Positions 46,984 to 55,178 of a stretch of DNA of 64,000 nt are shown in pieces. Source of the stretch: Gracilaria gracilis (lineage: Eukaryota; Rhodophyta; Florideophyceae; Gracilariales; Gracilariaceae). A model generated the notes under the pieces. That model was not told where the DNA came from, did no database searches, and worked only from the letters and a program-made list of their open reading frames with translations. The DNA lies in contig JARGSG010000025.1 of NCBI GenBank assembly GCA_030374805.1, positions 620,001 through 684,000 on the forward strand, read 5' to 3'. Position 1 is the first letter of the stretch. Each line of letters starts with the position of its first letter. Position numbers and translations under genes: made by a program.

Positions 46984-49338
46984 TTATACCGTTGGTACCG
47001 TTGGTTCCAACGGTACGAGAGCCGCCTCGTCGTCGCTCCAGTCGCTCACCAACTCCGGCGCGAACATCGTCCTGCTGAACGGCAGCTGCTCGTCCGCAAT
47101 CTCCACCACCGTCAGCGGCCGAGCACCACGCGTTAGCGCCGCTTTTAAGCCTACAAGGTCGTCATGGATCTCGAAGCCGGCGCTCAGCTCCGTCAGAACG
47201 TCAACCATTTCCACGTCATCGCTTATGGATAAGCGCCTTCTAAAGTCTCCCACCTTCACCGGGTAGCGCACAGTGCTCTTCCGCAGGTTAACCTCCACCA
47301 CCTTGTCCACATATCTCCCCGCTGCTTTCCGCAATTCAGCTTGCGTCACGTCCTCCTCAGTCACCGCCTTGATGGCCGGTGAGAACGGCGAGCCGTCACT
47401 CACCAGAAACAGCACCAACGCATCTACTCTGCTGGGAGTTATATCATCCTGCCCATGATCCGCCTGTAATACATTCCTTAGTATTGATGTCGCTAGACTC
47501 TCTATCTTCCGCCCTTCTGACTTGCCTGAAGTCCTTTGCACCTCCTCCTCCTCACCACCGCGGAATAACAGCCTCTTCACGTCGTGGAGGCTCATCCTAC
47601 TGCCCCCAATCAAGTACTCGAGACCTTCTGCGATTCTTTTCATCTTTCCAAACTCCATTTCTTCAAAGTCCCCAATGTGAATGCGAGCATGCATCCAAAA
47701 CATATTGTACAAGTTCACAAGAAAGCAAATCCTCTGCTCATCGCTTTCCATCGAATTCACAACAGCACTCTGCAGCTCTACCAACGAGTTGCTAAATGTG
47801 ATGAACCGTGAATCTTGTTGCACTCCTAACATGTCGATTTGTCTGTAATCATGCAGCTGTTGATGAAACCTGCAAATGTTCAGTAGCTCGCTCACGCCAT
47901 CGAATACCGTCCTTTTTGCATCGGCACTGTATAATGCATGATTCATATACCTCGCATTCAACACATACTCATATCCAGCATCGTCCCAAACCCATCGGTA
48001 AAACAGGAAATCATTCTTAAATCCATGGTCTCTGCAAACATGGTGGAATGCTCCAACTTCATGAAGCATTTGCCCAAGTGCAATTGCATGTTCAACAGAG
48101 CATGAAAGCCTGTCACACATCCAGTCTACCATTTCTTGCCCAACAAAGCATGCGCGAAAAGTTCGCAGTCGCCATTTACGATCTTGAACATGAATGCCTC
48201 TTTTATCGTCTCTCATGAGCTTCAGAATTTCAGCAAAGTTCGGTATGCGTGCGCGACCGAGAGCGTCGAAAATAGAAAACGAAGCTAAATCTTGATCGTG
48301 ACCAGACTCTGTCCGTAGACTCATGCGGTTGTTCTTGCCAAACTTTCGGCTTGCCCTGAGAACAGAAATCCTATTGGGAAGAACAGCCCCCACATTAAAC
48401 TTTTTCCACGATTTCCTGTACCGATCATCATCATCTGTAGAATGGTATGACGCAGTCGATGTCTTTGATGGTCCTTCTCGCAGATGAACGTCGTTCAAGA
48501 AGGAGCCCCTCATATTTGCGTGGCTCACAACAGATCTGGGTGAGCCCATTCGAAGCCAATCACTTTCCAAAACTTGCCGGGCTGACCGCCGACGCTTCGG
48601 GTCTTTAACAAGCAAGCTTTGGAGGAGTTCCTTCACTTCTTTCGAGAAGAAGCGCGGAATGGAATACTTACAGTTGATCACACTTTGAGTCAGTTCTTTA
48701 GGTGTGCTTCCGTAAAATGGAAAGCGTCCCGCCAGGAGTGCGAACAATATTACACCGCTACTCCACATATCAGCCTTTTCTCCCTTGTATGGTTTGGATT
48801 GCCGAATTTCCGGACAACTGAAGTCTTCAGTACCAACAACAGTGCTGCAAAGGTCCGTCTTATTGTTGTGTAGATCCCGGACAGAAGCAAGTCCAAAATC
48901 GCACACTTTCATTTGTCCCGAAGAAGTCAGAAGCATGTTTTCAAGCTTGAGGTCTCTGTGGTACACACCCTTGGAATGGCAATATAGTAAGGCTTCCATT
49001 AGTGAGCGGAACACAACTCGAGCCTCGTCCTCCGAGAATTTGGTTTTTCGTTGCAGGGCCGAATGCACATCCCCTCCATCTGCGTATTCCATAACCAGGT
49101 AGATGTTATTCTTGGACATCATAACCTCCTTACCCCTAACAATATTTGGATGCTCAAGACTGGTCAATAGCTCAATCTCCTTCCGTACACACTGTGTCAT
49201 TTCATACAAACGGAGTTCGTCCTTGTCCAAAACCTTGATGGCAACAATCTCTCCGGTTGATTCATCGTAACCTTTTCGAACTTTGCCAAACCCACCAGCT
49301 CCAATTTCCTCCTGAAGGTCATACTTTCCTATTCGCAT
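46984..49338 (-). CDS. Protein kinase fused to DEP and DUF547 domains
   Basis: 784 residues from ATG 49338. The front is a complete Ser/Thr kinase of the CAMK/SnRK type: GAGGFG loop, Lys35 in VAIK, HRD at 127-129 (YHRDLKLEN), DFG at 147-149, and a CPE in place of APE at 175-177. A basic Ser-rich linker follows. A DEP domain spans about 370-450 (FVGQEMVDWMCDR, LGQMLHEVGAFHHV, FLFYRWV). DUF547 spans about 505-690 (SDEQRICFLVNLYNMFWMHA, where the pattern E-x3-F-x-x-N-L-Y-N is typical, and SLHDVKRLLFRG). In plants and protists DEP and DUF547 often occur together, but I do not recall a kinase on the front. DEP domains bring proteins to membranes; DUF547 has no known function. All three domains look intact, so the fusion seems to be functional. 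Confidence 0.88.
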   Translation of the reverse strand: MRIGKYDLQEEIGAGGFGKVRKGYDESTGEIVAIKVLDKDELRLYEMTQCVRKEIELLTSLEHPNIVRGKEVMMSKNNIYLVMEYADGGDVHSALQRKTKFSEDEARVVFRSLMEALLYCHSKGVYHRDLKLENMLLTSSGQMKVCDFGLASVRDLHNNKTDLCSTVVGTEDFSCPEIRQSKPYKGEKADMWSSGVILFALLAGRFPFYGSTPKELTQSVINCKYSIPRFFSKEVKELLQSLLVKDPKRRRSARQVLESDWLRMGSPRSVVSHANMRGSFLNDVHLREGPSKTSTASYHSTDDDDRYRKSWKKFNVGAVLPNRISVLRASRKFGKNNRMSLRTESGHDQDLASFSIFDALGRARIPNFAEILKLMRDDKRGIHVQDRKWRLRTFRACFVGQEMVDWMCDRLSCSVEHAIALGQMLHEVGAFHHVCRDHGFKNDFLFYRWVWDDAGYEYVLNARYMNHALYSADAKRTVFDGVSELLNICRFHQQLHDYRQIDMLGVQQDSRFITFSNSLVELQSAVVNSMESDEQRICFLVNLYNMFWMHARIHIGDFEEMEFGKMKRIAEGLEYLIGGSRMSLHDVKRLLFRGGEEEEVQRTSGKSEGRKIESLATSILRNVLQADHGQDDITPSRVDALVLFLVSDGSPFSPAIKAVTEEDVTQAELRKAAGRYVDKVVEVNLRKSTVRYPVKVGDFRRRLSISDDVEMVDVLTELSAGFEIHDDLVGLKAALTRGARPLTVVEIADEQLPFSRTMFAPELVSDWSDDEAALVPLEPTVPTV
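46987..47016. repeat. Dyad cluster at the end of the kinase gene
   Basis: TACCGTTGGTA (46987-46997), a variant of the recurring element, overlaps a perfect inverted repeat GTACCGTTGG-TT-CCAACGGTAC (46995-47016). Both lie in the last codons of the kinase gene, just before its TAA at 46984-46986. Confidence 0.6.
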
Positions 49339-49540
49339 TTGATTCTCCTTCGATGTCTTAAAGGAAGTTGAAGGTCGGCAGATGGGGTGACCCCCCGTGT
49401 TGTCAAGAACTCTGGGAAAGCGGTGGAAGTGTGTTACTGGTTTAAAATGGCTGCTTCCTGGGAAAGGAATCGAGGTGGGTAGATGCCGAAAATGGAAACT
49501 AGGTGACTCTCAGGGAGAGAAAGTTCATGACAAAACTGAC

Positions 49541-49551
49541 TACCCTTGGTA
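49541..49551 (-). repeat. TACCAAGGGTA element, copy 6
   Basis: Exact copy, reverse orientation, 203 bases upstream of the kinase start. Confidence 0.7.
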
Positions 49552-50348
49552 CGTTGATGCATCGATTATCAGGCTTCCGCAACTTTCATTTCAGAAGTGT
49601 GCGTTGTATATACCCCGTGGTAGCCCCCTTACCTCAATCACATGATCGTACAGCGCAGGAAAGGCCTTGGACATAATCAGCCTTCAGACTCGCACGTGTA
49701 GGTACGTTTTGCGATGCATACATCAGCTTTATATTCCATTTGCCTCAAACGGTCTTGAGTGTAAATGCATGTGTTCTGCTACTCGCGTACGTTTACGATG
49801 ATGGCCTTTTGCCTCTGCTACGCGACGTTTGATTGAAGCGCACGTCCGCACACAGATGGTACAACGGTACCTTCGTACCTATCGACAAGCCTGCCTTGAA
49901 GATGGCAAAAGGTGACATTGTAAGCCTTTAGAATCTAAAGTTTAGACTATGAGTTCTATTGAACGCCAACATGAAAGTCATTTCTCAACGTTACGAACTT
50001 CTCTAATCATCAGAGCAACCATTGAGCGTACAATAAATAATTCACAGCAAGTTCACCGCCAACACTTACCCTTCACACTCGAGACTTTCAAGGTCCTTCT
50101 GATGAGTAGAGATGATCTGTACGAACGTGCAATGATTCCAAACACGAATCCATCATGGCACCGAAAGATCCGAAAGCCTTCCATTCTGCACTCTCGGGTA
50201 ATCGCAATATTTCCAAAATGTATCGCCATTCAACGGCACCAATTTCTACGTAATTGAACTCCTAGACAAGAGCCCATATCTACCGCCCCTGAGCGGAATC
50301 ATCAGCATAATGACGAGACCGGCGAGACGCGTCCACGTCTTGTTTCGT

Positions 50349-50375
50349 ATAGCCAGCTATCGGATAGCTGGCTAT
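50349..50375. repeat. Perfect 27-base dyad
   Basis: ATAGCCAGCTATC, one base, GATAGCTGGCTAT: 13-base arms that are exact reverse complements. About 510 bases upstream of the membrane protein gene. Confidence 0.75.
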
Positions 50376-50792
50376 CCTAGTTACCAACGGCCGTTAATTG
50401 CGGGGAGACTCAACGTATTTCAGTGAAGTTCCGCTTCTTGTTTTGCGTCGAGATTGTTTTGGTTCCGCTGGAACTACAGTCGAAAGTGAAAGGTGGCATT
50501 CGTCGTTCTCATACACAATTTTCTAACTGCAGTTTTCCAGGGCTAAGCTTCCGAACACCTTCGGCTCTGTTATAAACTGCAAACCAGAGACTGCAAACGA
50601 ATTAATCAACGTTGCAAGATCTCACCTTTTCTTCTTAGACTTGTACGCAAACGCTCGTATACGACACGGATATTTTTAGTTTGGTGTCCAGGTAGACCGT
50701 TTGTTTCTCATTGCCTCTTGGTTTATTGCTACCTCTCGTGGGCCGCGGGCCGGGATTTCAGAAGATCTACGGAACGCCTTTCTTGGAGACGG

Positions 50793-50800
50793 TATATATA
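50793..50800 (+). promoter_or_regulatory. TATA box of the ER-type membrane protein gene
   Basis: TATATATA 83 bases before the ATG at 50883, in a region otherwise of mixed composition; spacing leaves room for a leader of about 55 bases. Confidence 0.5.
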
Positions 50801-50882
50801 CTATGCCCAAGTAGATCATTGGAAATCAATTCGGACGCGAGACTCATAGTTTAAAAGGAACAGCAATACTCTGTGTGGGGAC

Positions 50883-52871
50883 ATGACTGGAACTTTGCTC
50901 CGTTTGTTCATCACCTTTGTGGTGCTTACCGCCCTATGGTCTTCGATAGAATCTGCGCAAACCGACTCCTGTTTTCCCACAAAGGAACAAGTAAATGTTC
51001 CTCTTCAGGTTAGTGTAACCTTCGCGGGCACTCTTCCACTTTTTATGCGTGAAGCCAATTGGACCCCCGAAGCGAAGAAACAGTTTTCAAGCCAGCTGGC
51101 TGCTAAGCTTCGCCACGTCGCATTACCGAGTACGGAGGAAGACGATGTCTTAGTTTCTCTAGTGGGAAAGCTGCACCCGAACACATGTTCAGTAGTTGAA
51201 TTCTCTTATGAATACGAAGTGACTGTTGCGGATGAGAAAACTGCTTCGGCCTTGGATGCTGCCCTAGAATCTAGTCGGAAAGAATCTACATCAATATATG
51301 TGAATGGCGCTGGAGTTGCCGACAAGTTTTGGGGTATACTTCAATCTGACAAAAACTTTAGACCCACCGAGAACCCAAATGTGTACAATGTGTTGGTTTA
51401 TGATGCCATATCTGTAGCACCACAGTATGGCTATCGAGCTGAAGAAGGAGGGACTATTGGGACGCTGGCAATGGCGAGCGAAAAGCGTTTCGCTGTTATT
51501 GATGTTGGTGCAAAACCTTTCTTTCTCGCTGCAGAGTCTTTGACTGTTGGAGACCTGCTCACTTCAAATTCGAAATCGGCACTCGAGTACGCTGTGGAGC
51601 TACATGGAATCATATCCAAGCTTCTCACCCCGCGCCCGTCGACAAAAATGCGCCGATTCCCGCCTGAAACAAGACTTGCCTTTAAGCTTAGTATGGTGGA
51701 TGTCAGTGCTGTGATAGGAAGGATGCCCGGTGTAGCGGGAGACAGTGAAGGGAACAAACCTCTAGGCACTAGCTTTAGTGCGGAACAGTTCATGCAAGTT
51801 CTGAATACAGTCTTCCACAATCGTGTCGTTCCAGAAGATAAAGAAGTGTCAATCTCGACGGAGAATGTGGATATGATACAGAACTCTAGGATGGCTATGG
51901 CCGTGTCGCGATCATTTTCAGTGAAGGGTTTAGAAATGGTCTTGGACAGTGAGCAACTAATCAGCAGCCTATTGTGGAACTCTACAGAACGTTATGGCTA
52001 CTTTGTGGACTCCTCCTTTGTTGCACATATACCTATGTACTTGTTTTCGTTTGCCGATGACTCCAGGATAACACACTTCGATACAGGGGAACAGACGCGA
52101 GCACGAGTAGTGGGAAAAGAAGCTGTTGTTATGACGGAAAACAGACTTCGGGATGGATTAGATGAGCACGTCAGTACAACATCGGAAGCAACGAAAGAAG
52201 TGCTGGAACTTCTATGTGGTTTGGGCGAAGAGAGCTTATCGATGATGACGTCGCGAACTGGTATGGTACCTCTAATCCTTAGAGACATTGCAAAACGAAA
52301 CGTTTTAATTCAAGAACTTGATTGGTCTCAAGCAATGGCATCATGGAAAGCTAAGGAGTTGCTGGACTTCGAAGGATTAGATAGCCGTTTAATTCCACAT
52401 CAGGAGGGAAGTCGGATTGAAATGGCCAGGGATAAGGTTCGTGAAGGCCTTCAAAACCTCACAATGCAATGGAGTCGCACATCTGTGTCCTCGTCGCTCG
52501 CAGACGTCGAGTCTGCTACAGTGTATCTCATGGAATTGTCCACTAAACTAGCTGATTTGCTTCACGAAGAAGTTTGTAACCAGGCGTTGCCGGAGGAAAT
52601 ACTCCTCAAGGCTGAGGCTGAAGTGGGTGGCAAAGGTATTTCTGAAAAGCAAAGAAAACGTTCACGTTTTCCAATGTTTGTTACGTTATCAGGAATTGCC
52701 GGGATTGGATTCGGATTGTACTTGCACCGCCAAGCTATGAAACAATCGAGCTTCCGCGGAGCATATCTCGATGATCTGTCGATCGCACCGACAATGCGAA
52801 ACCTGGACGTTTCAGCAACAACCCAATGGTTCAGCACTTTAACCTCTTCGTATAAATCCAAGACTCATTAA
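50883..52871 (+). CDS. Large signal-peptide membrane protein of unknown function
   Basis: 662 residues from ATG 50883. A signal peptide (about 1-25, ends SSIESAQ) leads into a long luminal or extracellular part of about 570 residues with few cysteines and N-glycosylation sites (for example NST in LLWNSTERYG and NLT in LQNLTMQW). One membrane helix near residue 605 (FPMFVTLSGIAGIGFGLYLH) follows a basic stop-transfer-like KQRKRSRF, and a 45-residue tail ends the protein. The block KRFAVIDVGAKPFFLAA with the preceding YGYRAEEGGT recalls plant ER/secretory proteins of the At3g28720/At5g58100 type, but only faintly. The arrangement (signal, large lumenal domain, one helix, short tail) points to the ER or secretory route. 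Function unknown. Confidence 0.75.
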   Translation: MTGTLLRLFITFVVLTALWSSIESAQTDSCFPTKEQVNVPLQVSVTFAGTLPLFMREANWTPEAKKQFSSQLAAKLRHVALPSTEEDDVLVSLVGKLHPNTCSVVEFSYEYEVTVADEKTASALDAALESSRKESTSIYVNGAGVADKFWGILQSDKNFRPTENPNVYNVLVYDAISVAPQYGYRAEEGGTIGTLAMASEKRFAVIDVGAKPFFLAAESLTVGDLLTSNSKSALEYAVELHGIISKLLTPRPSTKMRRFPPETRLAFKLSMVDVSAVIGRMPGVAGDSEGNKPLGTSFSAEQFMQVLNTVFHNRVVPEDKEVSISTENVDMIQNSRMAMAVSRSFSVKGLEMVLDSEQLISSLLWNSTERYGYFVDSSFVAHIPMYLFSFADDSRITHFDTGEQTRARVVGKEAVVMTENRLRDGLDEHVSTTSEATKEVLELLCGLGEESLSMMTSRTGMVPLILRDIAKRNVLIQELDWSQAMASWKAKELLDFEGLDSRLIPHQEGSRIEMARDKVREGLQNLTMQWSRTSVSSSLADVESATVYLMELSTKLADLLHEEVCNQALPEEILLKAEAEVGGKGISEKQRKRSRFPMFVTLSGIAGIGFGLYLHRQAMKQSSFRGAYLDDLSIAPTMRNLDVSATTQWFSTLTSSYKSKTH

Positions 52872-52905
52872 CAATCTTTGACTTGTTATGTATCATTTAT
52901 GTTTC

Positions 52906-54543
52906 CTAGGATGCACGAACTGCTCTTCGTCCCCCTTTGGCGCTGTGCTTAGTGCTATCTAAAACCAGCTTGCGTTTCAGTTGATTGTGCAAATCGTCTA
53001 GTTTCTTGATATTTTCGATGAAGTATTCACCGTACCGGGAAGATTGCCTAGTATCTGAAATGTGCACAACCTCTCCTTCAATGTAAAATCCAACATCTGA
53101 TGAGGTAGAGAAAGTTCCATTGAGAGGTGGGATTGTAAAATTCCCAGTAATGGTCCAACTCCTGTGTTTCAACGCATGTAGATGACTTCTGAATGTTCTC
53201 GGTTCAACATCCATTAATGCAGCAAGCTTCCCAATCTCAATAGTAGTGTACAGCTTCAGATACGAGCGCACCTCAGGTAGCACAAGCTGTGACTTCACAA
53301 CCTTCATGAAGAGCTTAGTTTGCAATCGTGGTGCTTCCATGTTCGTATCATCTGCTGCGTCATAATCTGGAGGGGCCGGCGAAACGAACTTCGGACTCGC
53401 ATAATTGAATAAGTCTTCAAACGCTTGCATCTCTCCCTGTCGCAGTCGAGAGAGTCTATCACCAGACTTGTCTCTCACCATAGAAATCATACTCTCATCG
53501 ACTTGTTGCGGCTGCATGGCAAGGCACAACGCTAGTAGTGCCATCATCTGGTCATTCCTTTTGTTGATCTGCTCGTACTGGTAACTGCGCGTGTGATTGT
53601 GCTTAATGCGACCTATGTGGATGACAGTTGAACTGAACACACGGACAGCATCCTCGTATCTTCGAAGCATAATGTAGCAGAATCCCATGTAATAGTAAAT
53701 AGAAACATGACACGCGGTAACATGGGTGAACAATGCTGTGGAAACGTCGAAGTCCAATGGTTGCAATACCATAAGTGCAAGACGATAATCACCCAGCAAG
53801 GTATTGACGCGCAGTAGCCCGATAATGGAGAAGTAACCAATGTAACGATAAACCGGCAAAGTACTGATGTCGAAGTTTGAGCTATCAGGATCATTTGAAC
53901 CGCTTGGTTCACCCCGAAGGAGCCAAGAGATGATGTTCGATTTGTGAACCAAGTAGGTGAGTAGTGACAAAACTGTTTGCACATTCCAGATCTGATCGTT
54001 TTCTCGAAGGTATTGAATTTCCTCCGGTGTCTTGCTCTTGAGCTTTGCTCGATACTGGCACCAACTCTCAAACTGATATATGAACTCGTCAATCATATCC
54101 CACAGCCATGACGGAGGAAGGTCATGATCGACCATGCCGTGTTTCAGAAACAGTTCGAATAGATTACAATAATTCTGCCACGAGTCTACGCGTTGCGCCA
54201 GACTAGGGCTCATCTTTGAAAAGAGGTGACGATAGTAAAGCTCATTGTAGAGTAGCAAAAAGGTTTGATCGTTATCAACGTAGTCGGTCACATAGTCCGC
54301 AGAAGGCCAGCTAGAAGACTTGAAATAGCGATCCGTAAGTCGCGAGAAGACTTGTTCGTACAAGTTGTGTAGCTCGACGGTGTTTCGATCCAGGAAAGTC
54401 TTGTGCACATAGCTCAAGAACTGACCGACAAACTCCGGTACTTCGCTGTATGACTGATTGGCAGCCCCTTCCTCAGCAGCATCGATGTCCGCATCGGTAA
54501 AGGTCATCTGAGGAGTGCCTCCTCGACGCCATGAGCCATCCAT
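52906..54543 (-). CDS. Translation initiation factor eIF3 subunit L
   Basis: 545 residues from ATG 54543, the usual size for eIF3L. After an acidic start comes the conserved N-terminal block VPEFVGQFLSYVHKTFLDRN, then NLYEQVFSRLTDRYFKSSSW and NELYYRHLFSKM, typical of eIF3L. The middle contains helical TPR/PCI-like repeats (IGYFSIIGLLRVNTLLGDYR, then YYMGFCYIMLRRYEDAVRVF). A PCI/winged-helix end follows (YLKLYTTIEIGKLAALMDVE). eIF3L is one of the PCI subunits of eIF3, which brings mRNA to the 40S ribosome. The gene ends only 34 bases from the stop of the membrane protein gene, so the two are convergent with overlapping 3' ends likely. Confidence 0.92.
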   Translation of the reverse strand: MDGSWRRGGTPQMTFTDADIDAAEEGAANQSYSEVPEFVGQFLSYVHKTFLDRNTVELHNLYEQVFSRLTDRYFKSSSWPSADYVTDYVDNDQTFLLLYNELYYRHLFSKMSPSLAQRVDSWQNYCNLFELFLKHGMVDHDLPPSWLWDMIDEFIYQFESWCQYRAKLKSKTPEEIQYLRENDQIWNVQTVLSLLTYLVHKSNIISWLLRGEPSGSNDPDSSNFDISTLPVYRYIGYFSIIGLLRVNTLLGDYRLALMVLQPLDFDVSTALFTHVTACHVSIYYYMGFCYIMLRRYEDAVRVFSSTVIHIGRIKHNHTRSYQYEQINKRNDQMMALLALCLAMQPQQVDESMISMVRDKSGDRLSRLRQGEMQAFEDLFNYASPKFVSPAPPDYDAADDTNMEAPRLQTKLFMKVVKSQLVLPEVRSYLKLYTTIEIGKLAALMDVEPRTFRSHLHALKHRSWTITGNFTIPPLNGTFSTSSDVGFYIEGEVVHISDTRQSSRYGEYFIENIKKLDDLHNQLKRKLVLDSTKHSAKGGRRAVRAS

Positions 54544-55178
54544 ATTGGGAATCGAAGCTTATCAGATGATTCTCCAACGAAAAGTAGGTACAGCAAGCGA
54601 TATGGTTGCGTCAAAGAAAATCGCGCTAGCCAGCAAGAGATGCAAAAACCTCTTATCCCCTGTGTGCGGTAACCCACAGTTGATCTTCACCCTCTTGTAT
54701 TGTAGAGCACGCGGACGATTCGATGGAGCCGACGACGACATGCCGGGCTGTCGCTCGCTAACATAATCAATTTATTAAAGCTTAATGTTAACAATGTAAC
54801 TAAAATTATATGCACATGCACTTGGTTAGTAATGGTACACGTAACCAATGGTTACGTGTACAAACGGTGCCACATGTCCTGGTCCCCGGTTCATTCAAGT
54901 CATGGTTCGCCACCCAGTCGGTCCACATGATAGATTTTGGCCATCCTGTGCTGTTCATCCCTATTGCGTGCATGATGATGGTAAGCTTGTTTGACGCTAC
55001 TATGTACAAGTTAGATACAAGGTTTACAAGGGTGAGTGGCATCCACTGATTCAATTCGTACTCGACAGTCGCAGCTCGTGCTTGCGTTTATAGGTGTGAC
55101 AACCCTTGCAGTCCTCAAATTCGGATACTTGTATGGTAGAAAGAATTGCTTAGTAAACATGTCCGCATCGCAATAGTT
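54544..55178. other. Intergenic region with a perfect 27-base dyad
   Basis: About 635 bases between eIF3L (start) and SNW/SKIP (stop), both minus strand. It holds the dyad at 54835-54861 and little else. Confidence 0.5.
54835..54861. repeat. Perfect 27-base dyad with 3-base centre
   Basis: GTACACGTAACC-AAT-GGTTACGTGTAC: two exact 12-base arms around AAT, with a CACGTA/TACGTG core in each arm. It lies about 290 bases upstream of the eIF3L start. Confidence 0.8.

Larger units (their letters stand above)
49339..50882. other. Divergent intergenic region with regulatory-looking dyads
   Basis: About 1.5 kb. It holds an exact TACCAAGGGTA element (49541-49551), a TATATA (49607-49612) upstream of the kinase gene, a perfect 27-base dyad (50349-50375) and a TATATATA box (50793-50800). 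A 102-codon plus-strand frame at 49949-50257 has no recognisable features. Confidence 0.55.

Noticed and set aside
46235-47266. Frames of 190-230 codons around the GRAM-VASt promoter
   Set aside because: Arg/Ala/Pro-rich low-complexity products of GC-rich DNA, overlapping on both strands.
49949-50257. 102-codon frame upstream of the membrane protein gene
   Set aside because: No recognisable feature; lies in a probable regulatory region.
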